From Oleisolibacter albus (GTDB lineage Bacteria > Pseudomonadota > Alphaproteobacteria > Azospirillales > Azospirillaceae): a DNA stretch of 64,000 nucleotides. The stretch covers positions 1 to 64,000 of the forward strand of contig NZ_QGNJ01000004.1 in assembly GCF_003336875.1 (NCBI RefSeq). The letters run 5' to 3'. This document shows positions 18,492 through 26,467 of the stretch, piece after piece. The translations under genes and the position numbers were made by a program. A model generated the notes under the pieces. That model ran no database searches and had not been told where the DNA came from. It saw only the letters and a list, made by a program, of their open reading frames with translations. Position 1 is the first letter of the stretch, and every line of letters begins with the position of its first letter.

Positions 18492-19019
18492 TCAGTCCAG
18501 GTCGCGGCGCATGACGATGCGGCGCTGCATCGGCAGACCGGCGTCGGCCTGGCGCTGCCATTCCGCCCGATGCTCCGGCCCCAGGCCGGCCAGGTCCACC
18601 GGCGCGAAGCCCAGCTTGGCGTAATAAGGGGCGTTCCAGGGCACGTCGGCGAAGGTGATCAGGGTCATGGCCGGCAGCTGCGCCGCCCGGGCCCAGGCCA
18701 GCCCGGCCTCCAGCAGCGCCGCCCCCAGGCGGCGGCCGCGATGGGCCGGATCCACATCCATCTCCCGCAGATGGGCCAGCCCGTCCAGGCGCTGGAACAG
18801 GGCGAAGCCGACGGCGAAGCCCTGGCGGTCCTGCACCACCTGAAGCCGGCCCTCCTGCGCCGCCTCCACCAGCACGGCGGGATCGGTCGGTTCGCCGGCC
18901 GCGATCTCCGGCATGCCCAGCTGGGCGAAGCTGCCGGCCGCGGCCCATTCGATGGCGCGAAGCACCTTGGCCTCATCCGGCCGTCCGGGGCGGACGCTGT
19001 AGCTGGGGGCAGAAGTCAT
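18492..19019 (-). CDS. GNAT-family N-acetyltransferase
   Basis: The start MTSAPSYSVRPGRPDEAKVL gives 175 residues; upstream residues in the open frame look non-coding. GNAT features include YSVRPGRPDEAKVLRAIE (motif C region), then HLREMDVDPAHRGRRLGAAL, the acetyl-CoA pyrophosphate-binding motif A (R-G-R-R-L-G-A), and NAPYYAKLGFAPVDL, typical of motif B. The enzyme should transfer an acetyl group to an unknown amine. It lies on the minus strand before mtgA. Confidence 0.85.
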   Translation of the reverse strand: MTSAPSYSVRPGRPDEAKVLRAIEWAAAGSFAQLGMPEIAAGEPTDPAVLVEAAQEGRLQVVQDRQGFAVGFALFQRLDGLAHLREMDVDPAHRGRRLGAALLEAGLAWARAAQLPAMTLITFADVPWNAPYYAKLGFAPVDLAGLGPEHRAEWQRQADAGLPMQRRIVMRRDLD

Positions 19020-19083
19020 GATCGGATCTTGCTCGCAACGGGCCTTTGTAACGGAACGGTGGTCGCAGCCGTTTGTGATAGCA

Positions 19084-19791
19084 CTACAGGCAATCGGCCA
19101 GCCCGTCACGCCGCATGATCCCCATGCGACGTTCCAGGATGCCGGCCCGGAGAGAGACATATCGGCCGGGCGGGTCGGCTTTCCAGCGCAACGGGCTGGG
19201 AATGATGGCGGCCAGCAGCACCGCCTCGCGCCGGGTCAGGGCTGCGGCCGGCTTGCCGAACCAGTGGCGGGCGGCGGCCTCGGCCCCATAGACGCCGGGA
19301 CCCCATTCGATGCTGTTGAGATAGACCTCCAGGATGCGGCGTTTTGGCCAGAGCAGTTCCATCAGGCCGGTGAAATACAGCTCCACCCCCTTGCGCAGCC
19401 AGGTGCGGCCAGGCCAGAGGAAGGCGTTCTTGGCCGTCTGCTGGCTGATGGTGCTGCCGCCGCGCAGGCGCCCGCCCTCCCCGTTCTCCTCCATCGCGGC
19501 CTCCACCGCATCCCAGTCCACGCCGTCATGGGCGCAGAAACGGGTGTCCTCGCCAGCCATCGCCGCCAGCGGCAGGTCGGGGACGATGCGGGCCAGGGGA
19601 ACCCAGTCGTGCGACACGCCATAGCCCTGGGCCAGACGGATCAGCATCAGCGGCGTGCCGGGCACCGGCAACAGGCGGTAGGCCAGGACCCAGGCGGTGC
19701 TGACGGCCAGGAAACCGGCCAGCCCGATCCCGCCCCAGCGCAGGGCCTTGCGCATCCTGGATCGTCCATCCGTCATCGGCAGGCCCTTCAT
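19084..19791 (-). CDS. mtgA: Monofunctional biosynthetic peptidoglycan transglycosylase
   Basis: This family 51 glycosyltransferase polymerises lipid II into glycan strands at the inner membrane. It has one N-terminal membrane helix (WGGIGLAGFLAVSTAWVLAY), the catalytic Glu in MAGEDTRFCAHDGVDW, GGSTISQQTAKNAFLWPGR, and the second key Glu region ILEVYLNSIEWGPGVYGAE. The start at 19791 (MKGLPMTDG) is supported by a GGGAAGGA ribosome binding site about 9 bases upstream; 19776 is an alternative. At 235 residues it is typical for MtgA. Confidence 0.93.
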   Translation of the reverse strand: MKGLPMTDGRSRMRKALRWGGIGLAGFLAVSTAWVLAYRLLPVPGTPLMLIRLAQGYGVSHDWVPLARIVPDLPLAAMAGEDTRFCAHDGVDWDAVEAAMEENGEGGRLRGGSTISQQTAKNAFLWPGRTWLRKGVELYFTGLMELLWPKRRILEVYLNSIEWGPGVYGAEAAARHWFGKPAAALTRREAVLLAAIIPSPLRWKADPPGRYVSLRAGILERRMGIMRRDGLADCL

Positions 19792-19977
19792 CCGCGGGCG
19801 TCCTTCCCGCCAGGGGAGGGGGCGGGGCGGGGCGCCCGCCGCAGCGTGTCCCATGTACACGCTGCGCGCCGTGCCCGGCAATGACGGTCTGCCGCGGCGG
19901 GAAGGCCGGGGCGTTCCGTGCCGTGTTCGTGCTTTGTCTATGGGCGGGGGCCGGAGTCGTCCCTATACTCCGCCGCC

Positions 19978-22776
19978 ATGACCGGACCCCTCGCCCCCGC
20001 CCGCCCGGCCGCGCCGACGCTTGCGCGCATCCGGCTGCCCGACGCCCCCGCCATCGTGGTGGGCGCGCGCGCCGTCACCTGGCTGACGCCTGACGGCGAG
20101 GTGGAGGTGCTGGACAAGGATGAGGCAGCCTTCCGGCTGAAGCGCGGCCCGGCCCTGCTCTGCCATGGGCGGGCCGTGGCGCGGCGGCTGGGGCTGGAGC
20201 GGCTGGCCGACGGCTTCGACCTGCTGGAGCTGTACGCCTTCGTGCGGCCGGCGAAGTTCTGCCTGCCGACGCCGCGCGGGCTGGCCGAGGCGCTGGGTCT
20301 GCGCCCGCCGCGCGACCCGGAGGCCGCCTGCCTGACCCTGGTGGACGCCGCCCGGCTGCTGCTGGAGGAACTGGCCGACCAGGACCGGCCCAAGGACAGG
20401 CAGGAGAAGTCCGATCCGGTGGGCGTCGCCGCCGCCATGGGCGAGGCCGGCTGGAACTGGGCGCCGGGCGTGCTGTCGGCCCTGGGGGGCATGGCCGGGC
20501 CGGAGAAGGCGCGGCGCGCCCTGATGGTCTGGAACGGGCTGAAGGAGTGGCAGGCCGAGGCGCCGGAGCCGCCGCCGGGCCAGATCCCGGTGGAGCCGCA
20601 GGAGGCCCGCACCCGGCTGGCCGAGCTGGTGGCCCAGGGCCGCAAGGCCGAGCCGCGGCCGCAGCAGAGCGACTATGCCAGCGCCGTCAGCATCGCCTTC
20701 ACCCCGCGCGACGTGCCGGGGACCCCCAATCTGGTGCTGGCCGAGGCGGGCACCGGTGTGGGCAAGACTCTGGGCTATCTGGCCCCGGCCACCCTGTGGG
20801 CGGAGAAGAACAACGGCCCGGTCTGGATCTCCACCTATACCCGCCAGCTGCAGCACCAGATCGACAAGGAGCTGGACCGGCTGCACCCGGACCCGCTGGT
20901 CAAGGCGCGCAAGGTGGTGGTGCGCAAGGGGCGCGAGAATTACCTCTGCCTGCTGAACCTGGAGGAGGCCGTCAACATCGCCCACACCCAGCCGGCCTTC
21001 ATGACGGCGGTGGGGCTGATGGCGCGCTGGGCCGCGGTCACGCGCGACGGCGACATGGCCGGCGGCGATTTTCCGGGCTGGCTGGTCGATGTGCTGGGCA
21101 AGGGCCGCACCCTGGCCCTGGCCGACCGGCGCGGCGAATGCGTCTACAGCGCCTGTCCGCATTACCAGAAATGTTTCATCGAGAAGTCGGTGCGCCGGGC
21201 GCGCCGCGCCGACATCGTGGTGGCCAACCATGCGCTGGTGATGATCACCGCGGCGCTGGGCGGCGGTGACGACGCCTATGTGCCCAGCCGCTATGTCTTC
21301 GACGAGGGACACCATGTCTTCGATGCCGCCGACAACGCCTTCGCCGGCCATCTGACGGCGGTGGAGACGGCGGAGCTGCGCCGCTGGCTGCTGGGGGCCG
21401 AGGTCCAGGGGCGCAGCCGCGCCCGCGGCCTGCGCCGCCGGGTGGAGGATCTGGTCGGCGGCGACAAGGAAAGCCTGGATCTGCTGCAGGAGATCGCCCA
21501 GGCGGCCAAGGCCCTGCCGGGGGAAGCCTGGGCCCAGCGCATCCATGGCGGCGGCACCGTGGGGCCGGTTGAGGCCTTCCTGGCCGTGGTGCGGACCCAG
21601 GTCTATGCCCGTGCCCACGGCCAGGACAATCCCTACAGCCTGGAGACGGAGACGCGGCCGCCCGTGGACGGGCTGCTGGAGGCGGCGGCCGATCTGGACA
21701 TGGCGCTGCTGAAGCTGGCTTCACCGCTGGAGAAGCTGGCCGATCGGCTGAAGGCCATGCTGGACGAGGAATCGGACGAGCTGGAAGCGGAGACGCGCCG
21801 GCGCATGGACGCCATCGCCCGCAGCCTGAAGCGGCGGGCACAGCAGGAGATCAACGCCTGGCGGCAGATGCTGCAGCAGCTGCCGGAGGAGACGCCGAAG
21901 AAGTTTGTGGACTGGTTCGGCATCGAGCGCATCGAGGGGCGCGACTTCGACGTGGGCATGTACCGGCACTGGGTGGACCCGACCATGCCCTTCGCCGACA
22001 CGGTGGGCAGCGTGGCCCACGGGCTGGTGGTGACCAGCGCCACCCTGACCGACGGCACCGGCGTGGTGGAGCAGGACTGGCAGGCCGCGCTGCAGCGCAC
22101 CGGGGCCATGCATATGGGCACCGCGCCCCTGCGTGCCGCCGTGCCCAGCCCCTTCGACTATGCCGAGCAGACGCGGGTGCTGGTGGTCACCGATGTGCGC
22201 AAGGACGATCTGGTGCAGGTGGCGGCGGCCTATCGCGAGCTGTTCCTGGCCGCCGGCGGCGGCGGGCTGGGCCTGTTCACCGCCATCAGCCGGCTGCGCG
22301 CCGTGCATGAACGCATCGCCGCCCCGCTGGAGGAGGCGGGCATCCCGCTGCTGGCCCAGCATCTGGACGGCATGGACGTGCCGACGCTGGTGGACATCTT
22401 CCGCGGCGAGGAGGATGCCTGCCTGCTGGGCACCGATGCCGTGCGCGACGGGGTGGACGTGCCCGGACGATCCCTGCGTCTGATCGTGTTCGACCGCGTG
22501 CCCTGGCCGCGGCCCGACATCCTGCACAAGGCCCGCCGGGCCTATTTCGGCCAGCGCCGCTTCGACGACATGATCACCCGGCTGCGGTTGCGTCAGGCCT
22601 TCGGGCGGCTGGTGCGCCGGGCCGACGATACCGGCGTGTTCGTGCTGCTGGACCCGATGATGCCCACCCGCCTGCTGGGCGCCTTCCCCGAGGGGGTGAC
22701 GGTGGAGCGGGTGGGGCTGGCCGAGGCGGTGCGGGTGACGAAGGCGTTTTTAGGGGAGACGGACAAGCCGGCCTGA
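19978..22776 (+). CDS. DinG-type superfamily 2 DNA helicase (XPD/Rad3-like)
   Basis: The protein has 932 residues from MTGPLAPARPA. It has Walker A in LAEAGTGVGKTLGYLAPATL, an iron-sulfur cysteine cluster region (CLLNLEEA.. to CVYSACPHYQKCF), VANHALVM, the DEGH box in VFDEGHHVFDAADNAF, and late helicase motifs including VTSATLTDG, LLGTDAVRDGVDVPG and RLRQAFGRLVRR. These are the signatures of DinG/XPD helicases, which unwind DNA 5' to 3' and resolve unusual structures. The N-terminal 200 residues are an alphaproteobacterial extension with no recognised fold. It is a single-gene unit. Confidence 0.9.
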   Translation: MTGPLAPARPAAPTLARIRLPDAPAIVVGARAVTWLTPDGEVEVLDKDEAAFRLKRGPALLCHGRAVARRLGLERLADGFDLLELYAFVRPAKFCLPTPRGLAEALGLRPPRDPEAACLTLVDAARLLLEELADQDRPKDRQEKSDPVGVAAAMGEAGWNWAPGVLSALGGMAGPEKARRALMVWNGLKEWQAEAPEPPPGQIPVEPQEARTRLAELVAQGRKAEPRPQQSDYASAVSIAFTPRDVPGTPNLVLAEAGTGVGKTLGYLAPATLWAEKNNGPVWISTYTRQLQHQIDKELDRLHPDPLVKARKVVVRKGRENYLCLLNLEEAVNIAHTQPAFMTAVGLMARWAAVTRDGDMAGGDFPGWLVDVLGKGRTLALADRRGECVYSACPHYQKCFIEKSVRRARRADIVVANHALVMITAALGGGDDAYVPSRYVFDEGHHVFDAADNAFAGHLTAVETAELRRWLLGAEVQGRSRARGLRRRVEDLVGGDKESLDLLQEIAQAAKALPGEAWAQRIHGGGTVGPVEAFLAVVRTQVYARAHGQDNPYSLETETRPPVDGLLEAAADLDMALLKLASPLEKLADRLKAMLDEESDELEAETRRRMDAIARSLKRRAQQEINAWRQMLQQLPEETPKKFVDWFGIERIEGRDFDVGMYRHWVDPTMPFADTVGSVAHGLVVTSATLTDGTGVVEQDWQAALQRTGAMHMGTAPLRAAVPSPFDYAEQTRVLVVTDVRKDDLVQVAAAYRELFLAAGGGGLGLFTAISRLRAVHERIAAPLEEAGIPLLAQHLDGMDVPTLVDIFRGEEDACLLGTDAVRDGVDVPGRSLRLIVFDRVPWPRPDILHKARRAYFGQRRFDDMITRLRLRQAFGRLVRRADDTGVFVLLDPMMPTRLLGAFPEGVTVERVGLAEAVRVTKAFLGETDKPA

Positions 22777-22792
22777 TGCCGGAGCGTCCCGC

Positions 22793-23758
22793 TTACGGCG
22801 GTGGCAGCGGCAGCAGGGTGGCCAGCAGGGCCGACAGGGTGGCGACCGAGAGCACGGTGCTGACCAGGATGATGGTGGAGGTGCGCTCCACCGCCGTGCC
22901 GTAGCGCTGGGCGACGACGAAGGTCAGCGCCCCCGTCGGCAAGGCCGAGAGGATGATGCAGGCCCCGGCCCAGAAGGGCGGCAGCGGGAAGACCCAGCGG
23001 GTCAGCGCCCAGGCCAGGGCCGGCTGCACCAGCAGCTTCAGCAGGCAGGCGAGGGCGATGCCGGCGCTGCGTCCGCGCTCTTGGCCCAGGGCCAGGGGCT
23101 GGCCGGCCAGGAACAGGCCGATGGCGAACAGGGCGCAGGGGCCGGCGGCGCTGCCCATGAGGTCGCCGAAGGTCTGCACCGGTGCCGGCAGGGGCAATCC
23201 GGCGGCGGAGATGATCCCGCCCAGCACCGGGGCCATGACCAGCGGATTGCGCAACAGCGCCCGGCCGACGCGGGCCAGGGCGCAGGCCATGCCCTCGCCC
23301 TTGGCCAGCGACAGCTCGATGGCGATGACGGCCACGCCGATGACCACGCTGGACACCAGCACCGTGGCCAGGATGGCCGGGGCCAGCCCCTGGGGGCCGA
23401 AGGCGGCCAGGAACAGCGGCACCCCCATATAGCCGGTGTTGCTGAAGCCGGCGTTGAGCGCGTGCTGGGTCAGGGCCACCGGCGAGGTGCGCGGTTCCAG
23501 CAGGAACGCCGCCAGCACCGCCAGCAGGCCGCTGGCGGTCAGGGCCAGCAGGAAGGTGGCGATGAAGGGGATGTTCAGCACCTCGGCCGGCGGGTTGCGG
23601 GCGATGCCCAGGAACAGCACCGGCGGCAGGGCGAACCAGTAGACGAAGGTGTTGAGGGCACCCGCCGCCTCCGCCCCCAGCAGCCGGACACGCCCGGCCA
23701 GCCAGCCGCAGAGCATGATGGCGAAGACGGGCAGGGCGACATCGATGACGGCGGACAT
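22793..23758 (-). CDS. AEC-family (auxin efflux carrier-like) transporter
   Basis: The 321-residue membrane protein starts MSAVIDVALPVFAIMLCGWL; the longer frame upstream is GC-rich shadow. About ten hydrophobic segments are visible. The N-terminal half has the family pattern FVYWFALPPVLFLGIA and GFSNTGYMGVPLFLAAFG; the C-terminal half has a repeat of the fold ending LSALPTGALTFVVAQRYG and ISTIILVST-like STIILVSTVLSV. Members export organic acids or related anions; the substrate here is unknown. It converges with the helicase gene. Confidence 0.9.
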   Translation of the reverse strand: MSAVIDVALPVFAIMLCGWLAGRVRLLGAEAAGALNTFVYWFALPPVLFLGIARNPPAEVLNIPFIATFLLALTASGLLAVLAAFLLEPRTSPVALTQHALNAGFSNTGYMGVPLFLAAFGPQGLAPAILATVLVSSVVIGVAVIAIELSLAKGEGMACALARVGRALLRNPLVMAPVLGGIISAAGLPLPAPVQTFGDLMGSAAGPCALFAIGLFLAGQPLALGQERGRSAGIALACLLKLLVQPALAWALTRWVFPLPPFWAGACIILSALPTGALTFVVAQRYGTAVERTSTIILVSTVLSVATLSALLATLLPLPPP

Positions 23759-23991
23759 GGCTTCCCGCGGGCTATGGAGCGGAGACCGCGGGCGCCGCGG
23801 CAGGGGCCGGTTCAGGGCCGGTGCGGGTTCGGGGCGGAACCCCGCAGCCCCGCTTCTAGAACAGCCCGCCGCCCGCCGCCAGACCGGGTGGGGGAAGGGC
23901 AGCCATTCGCGGGACGGCTGCGCCAAAGCGCAGCAGAACGGGTTTTCTAGCTGCCATCCCCATCGACACGCTATGCTGAGGGCGCAAAACA

Positions 23992-24420
23992 ATGAACGAC
24001 CGCCAGGGACTGGACATGATCGACCACCATCGCGCGCTGATTTACACCATGGTTCTCGCCTCCGCCTCGGATGGTGATATGACCGATGCCGAGCTGCACA
24101 CGATCAGCGAGAATGTGCGCTTCCTGCCGGCCTTCCGCGGCTTCAATGTGGAGGAGCTGACCGAGGTCGCCAGCGAATGCACCGAGCTGCTGGCCGATCC
24201 GGAAGGGCTGGAAAAGACCATCGCCGCCATCAAGATGTCGCTGCCCAAGCCCCTGCGCGAGACGGCCTACATGCTGGCCTGCGAAGTGGTGGCCAGCGAC
24301 AAGCGGGCCAGCCAGGAGGAACTGCGCATGCTGGAGATCATCCGGCACGGGCTGGATGTGGACCGGCTGACGGCGGCGGCGCTGGAGCGCGGCGCCCGCG
24401 CCCGCCACGTCACGGGCTGA
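23992..24420 (+). CDS. TerB-like tellurite-resistance family protein
   Basis: The 142-residue, all-helical protein starts MNDRQGLDMIDHHRAL. It matches the TerB fold: an acidic metal-binding segment ASASDGDMTDAELHTISENV and a second LACEVVASDKRASQEELRML, the two D/E-rich repeats of the family. TerB-like proteins are linked to stress responses and metal binding, but the exact role is not known. An imperfect hairpin follows the stop (24430-24469). Confidence 0.85.
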   Translation: MNDRQGLDMIDHHRALIYTMVLASASDGDMTDAELHTISENVRFLPAFRGFNVEELTEVASECTELLADPEGLEKTIAAIKMSLPKPLRETAYMLACEVVASDKRASQEELRMLEIIRHGLDVDRLTAAALERGARARHVTG

Positions 24421-24429
24421 TCCCCTGGG

Positions 24430-24469
24430 CTCCGCTTGGCCCATCGGCTCTCCGGTGGGGCAAGCGGGG
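24430..24469 (+). terminator. Possible hairpin terminator after terB-like gene
   Basis: Two 18-base arms (24430-24447 and 24452-24469) pair at most positions around the loop CTCT. They start 9 bases after the stop codon. There is no T run, so termination is not certain. Confidence 0.4.
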
Positions 24470-24591
24470 ACTGCGTGCCGAGGGACAAATGTCCTAGGAC
24501 GTTTTGCGCGGGATCTGCGACTCGGAACCTTGGCTCCGACTCGGGTCGCATCCGCCGATCGGGTGTCAAATCGGCCGCCGCCGGAGGGCGC

Positions 24592-25239
24592 TTACTGGCT
24601 GGCCCAGATGATGCGGGCCATCCAGGCCACGTCCGACAGGTTGAAGCTGCGGTCGGGGTGGGCCTTGTTCAGCGACACCAGATCGACCTTGTTGGCGGTC
24701 TGGCGTGACAGCTGTTTGGCCATGACTTCCCCCGCTTTGGTGCGCAGCACCACACGGTCGCCGCGGCGCAGGCTGGCCGCCGGGGAGACGATGATGATGT
24801 CGCCGTCGCGGTAGACCGGCTCCATGCTGTCGCCCGACACCTCCAGCGCATAGGCGTTGGGGTCGGAGACATGGGGGAATTCCAGCTCGTCCCAGCCGCT
24901 GCCGACGGGGAAGCCGGCATCGTCGAAAAAGCCCTCATTGCCGGCCTGGGCGTAGCCGATCACCGGCACCCGGTGGATGGCGGGGGCCGTGCCGCCGCTG
25001 CCGGGAATGCCGTCGGCCGTCAACGACACGAATTCCGAGAAGCTGCTGCCCGTCGCCTCCAGCACCTTGGCGATGCTTTCGGTCGAGGGCCAGCGCAGCT
25101 TGCCGTCGGGCGTGGTCCGCTTCGACTTGTTGAAGGTCGTCGGGTCCAGCCCGCCGCGCTTGGCAAGGCCGGACGCCGACAGGCCGTGGCGCTGCGCCAA
25201 CCGGTCGATGGCCCGCCAGATATCCGTGTGCTTGAGCAT
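24592..25239 (-). CDS. S24-family (CI/LexA-like) transcriptional repressor
   Basis: The 215-residue protein starts MLKHTDIWRAIDRLAQRHGL. It has an N-terminal helix-turn-helix (about 1-70, SASGLAKRGGLDPTTFNKSK) and a C-terminal S24 peptidase domain with the catalytic Ser in EVSGDSMEPVYRDGDIIIVS and the Lys in RTKAGEVMAKQLSR. Such proteins repress phage or SOS-type genes and cleave themselves when RecA is activated, although self-cleavage must be tested here. It is divergent from the phage-like gene run starting at 25372, so it may control that module. A CCTAGG-containing sequence occurs at both ends of the gene. Confidence 0.9.
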   Translation of the reverse strand: MLKHTDIWRAIDRLAQRHGLSASGLAKRGGLDPTTFNKSKRTTPDGKLRWPSTESIAKVLEATGSSFSEFVSLTADGIPGSGGTAPAIHRVPVIGYAQAGNEGFFDDAGFPVGSGWDELEFPHVSDPNAYALEVSGDSMEPVYRDGDIIIVSPAASLRRGDRVVLRTKAGEVMAKQLSRQTANKVDLVSLNKAHPDRSFNLSDVAWMARIIWASQ

Positions 25240-25371
25240 GGGAGACTTATCCCAGAAAGCCACGGACCTGTCCCTAGGATCATTTTCTTATTTTCATTGA
25301 CATAGGAATTTTGGCATGACATCAAAAGGGGTGTTCCGCATTTGTTCCAAACCGGAGCGAGAAAGCCCCCT
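25240..25371. promoter_or_regulatory. Divergent promoter region between S24 repressor and the phage-like module
   Basis: This is the AT-richest block for kilobases. It contains GTCCCTAGGATC (25270-25281), related to the perfect palindrome GTCCTAGGAC at 24491-24500. A TTGACA at 25297-25302 could serve as a rightward -35, although the matching -10 is poor. The layout (repressor on one side, late genes on the other) resembles a phage control region. Confidence 0.4.
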
Positions 25372-25737
25372 ATGTCCAGGACCCGATTCACCCCCATTCG
25401 TGTCAGCGCCGTCACCCCCGTTCCCTTTGCCAGCAGCGAGGAAGCCTGGTTCTGGTTCGTCCAGGCCCAGGAGGCGCGGCTGGCCGGCGCCCGCATCCGT
25501 GCCGGCCAGGGCGATGTGCCGCGGCCCTGCGAGCCGCTGGATGTGGTCCGGGTCGTCGACCGGCTGTACCGGCAGCGCCAGTTGCTGCGCGACCATCTGG
25601 CCGTGCTGGTGCATTACGGCCGCCGCTGTCTGGCCCCCGACCCGGAGCGCGGGCGCGAGCAGCGGGCCTGCACCCTGTGGCGGGAAGCGCTGACCCGGCT
25701 GGAGCCGGTGCTGCGCCACAAGGGCATCGTGCAATGA
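25372..25737 (+). CDS. Small conserved protein at the head of the phage-like module (unknown)
   Basis: The 121-residue soluble protein starts MSRTRFTPIRVSAVTPVPFA and contains EEAWFWFVQAQEARLAGAR and VVDRLYRQRQLLRDHLAVLV. It is Arg- and Trp-rich and mostly helical. I do not recognise a named domain. Its stop overlaps the next ATG (ATGA), so it is the first gene of a coupled run leading to the portal gene. A role in packaging or regulation is possible but unproven. Confidence 0.65.
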   Translation: MSRTRFTPIRVSAVTPVPFASSEEAWFWFVQAQEARLAGARIRAGQGDVPRPCEPLDVVRVVDRLYRQRQLLRDHLAVLVHYGRRCLAPDPERGREQRACTLWREALTRLEPVLRHKGIVQ

Positions 25738-26144
25738 GCGCCGGGGCGCCGGCGGTGGTGCCCGTGGCGGCCGAGGGCCGGCGGGCGCTGGTCGTCTTCT
25801 GCGACAGCGAGGCGGGCGGGCTGTGGTGGCTGCGGCTGCTGAAGCCGGGGTTCCGCCATGTGTTCGTGGCCCTGGAGGACGGGGCGCACTGGATCACCGT
25901 CGATCCGCTGTCGCCGCACACCGATGTGGCGGTGCAGCCGGTGCCGGCCGGATTCGATCTGGCCGGCTGGTTCCGGCGGCAGGGCATGACCGTGGTGCAG
26001 ACGCGCCTGTGCCGCCCGCCCGCCCGGCCGCTGCCCCCCGCCCCCTTCACCTGTGTCGAGGCGGTGAAGCGCATCCTCGGCCTGTGGGCGCCGGCCGTGC
26101 TGACGCCCTGGCAGCTGCACCGCCATCTGGTCCGGGCCGGATGA
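25734..26144 (+). CDS. Phage-module protein with possible papain-like (NlpC/P60-type) fold
   Basis: The 136-residue protein starts MSAGAPAVVPVAAEGRRALV. RHVFVALEDGAHWITVDPLS provides a candidate His, and APFTCVEAVKRILGLWAPAV provides a candidate Cys followed by a helix, as in small papain-like hydrolases, although the order is permuted relative to classical NlpC/P60. It overlaps the previous gene by 4 bp. A peptidoglycan or processing activity is only a suggestion from this residue pattern. Confidence 0.55.
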   Translation: MSAGAPAVVPVAAEGRRALVVFCDSEAGGLWWLRLLKPGFRHVFVALEDGAHWITVDPLSPHTDVAVQPVPAGFDLAGWFRRQGMTVVQTRLCRPPARPLPPAPFTCVEAVKRILGLWAPAVLTPWQLHRHLVRAG

Positions 26145-26200
26145 TTGGCCCGGCCCGCCTATCCGGCCCGTTTTCCCGCATCCGCCCCGGAGGTCCCGCC

Positions 26201-26464
26201 ATGGCCCGACTCGTCGCGTCGAAGACGCCCCGCCTGTCCCTGCCCGCCACCGTCGCGCCGGTACCGGCGGCCCCGGTCCCGCTGCCCGCGGCGCCCGCCC
26301 TGTCCAGCCCCGCCGCGGGCGGCGCCGCCGAGGCCGCCCTGGACGCCGACAGCGGCCTGCTGCGCCGCGGCGAGGGGCGCAGCAGCACCGTGCTGACCGG
26401 CTGGACCGGGCTGCTGACACCGGGATTCTGGGTGCCGCGGCGCAAGAGCCTGCTGGGGGAATGA
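26201..26464 (+). CDS. Small podovirus-type protein upstream of the portal gene
   Basis: The 87-residue protein starts MARLVASKTPRLSLPATVAP. The Ala/Pro-rich N-terminal half is followed by GEGRSSTVLTGWTGLL and RRKSLLGE at the end. The STxLTG...K(S/T)LLG ending is found in small proteins encoded next to the head-tail connector in many T7-like phages, as I remember them. The function is unknown. It ends 3 bp before the portal start, with AGGTC upstream of its ATG. Confidence 0.6.
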   Translation: MARLVASKTPRLSLPATVAPVPAAPVPLPAAPALSSPAAGGAAEAALDADSGLLRRGEGRSSTVLTGWTGLLTPGFWVPRRKSLLGE

Positions 26465-26467
26465 GCC

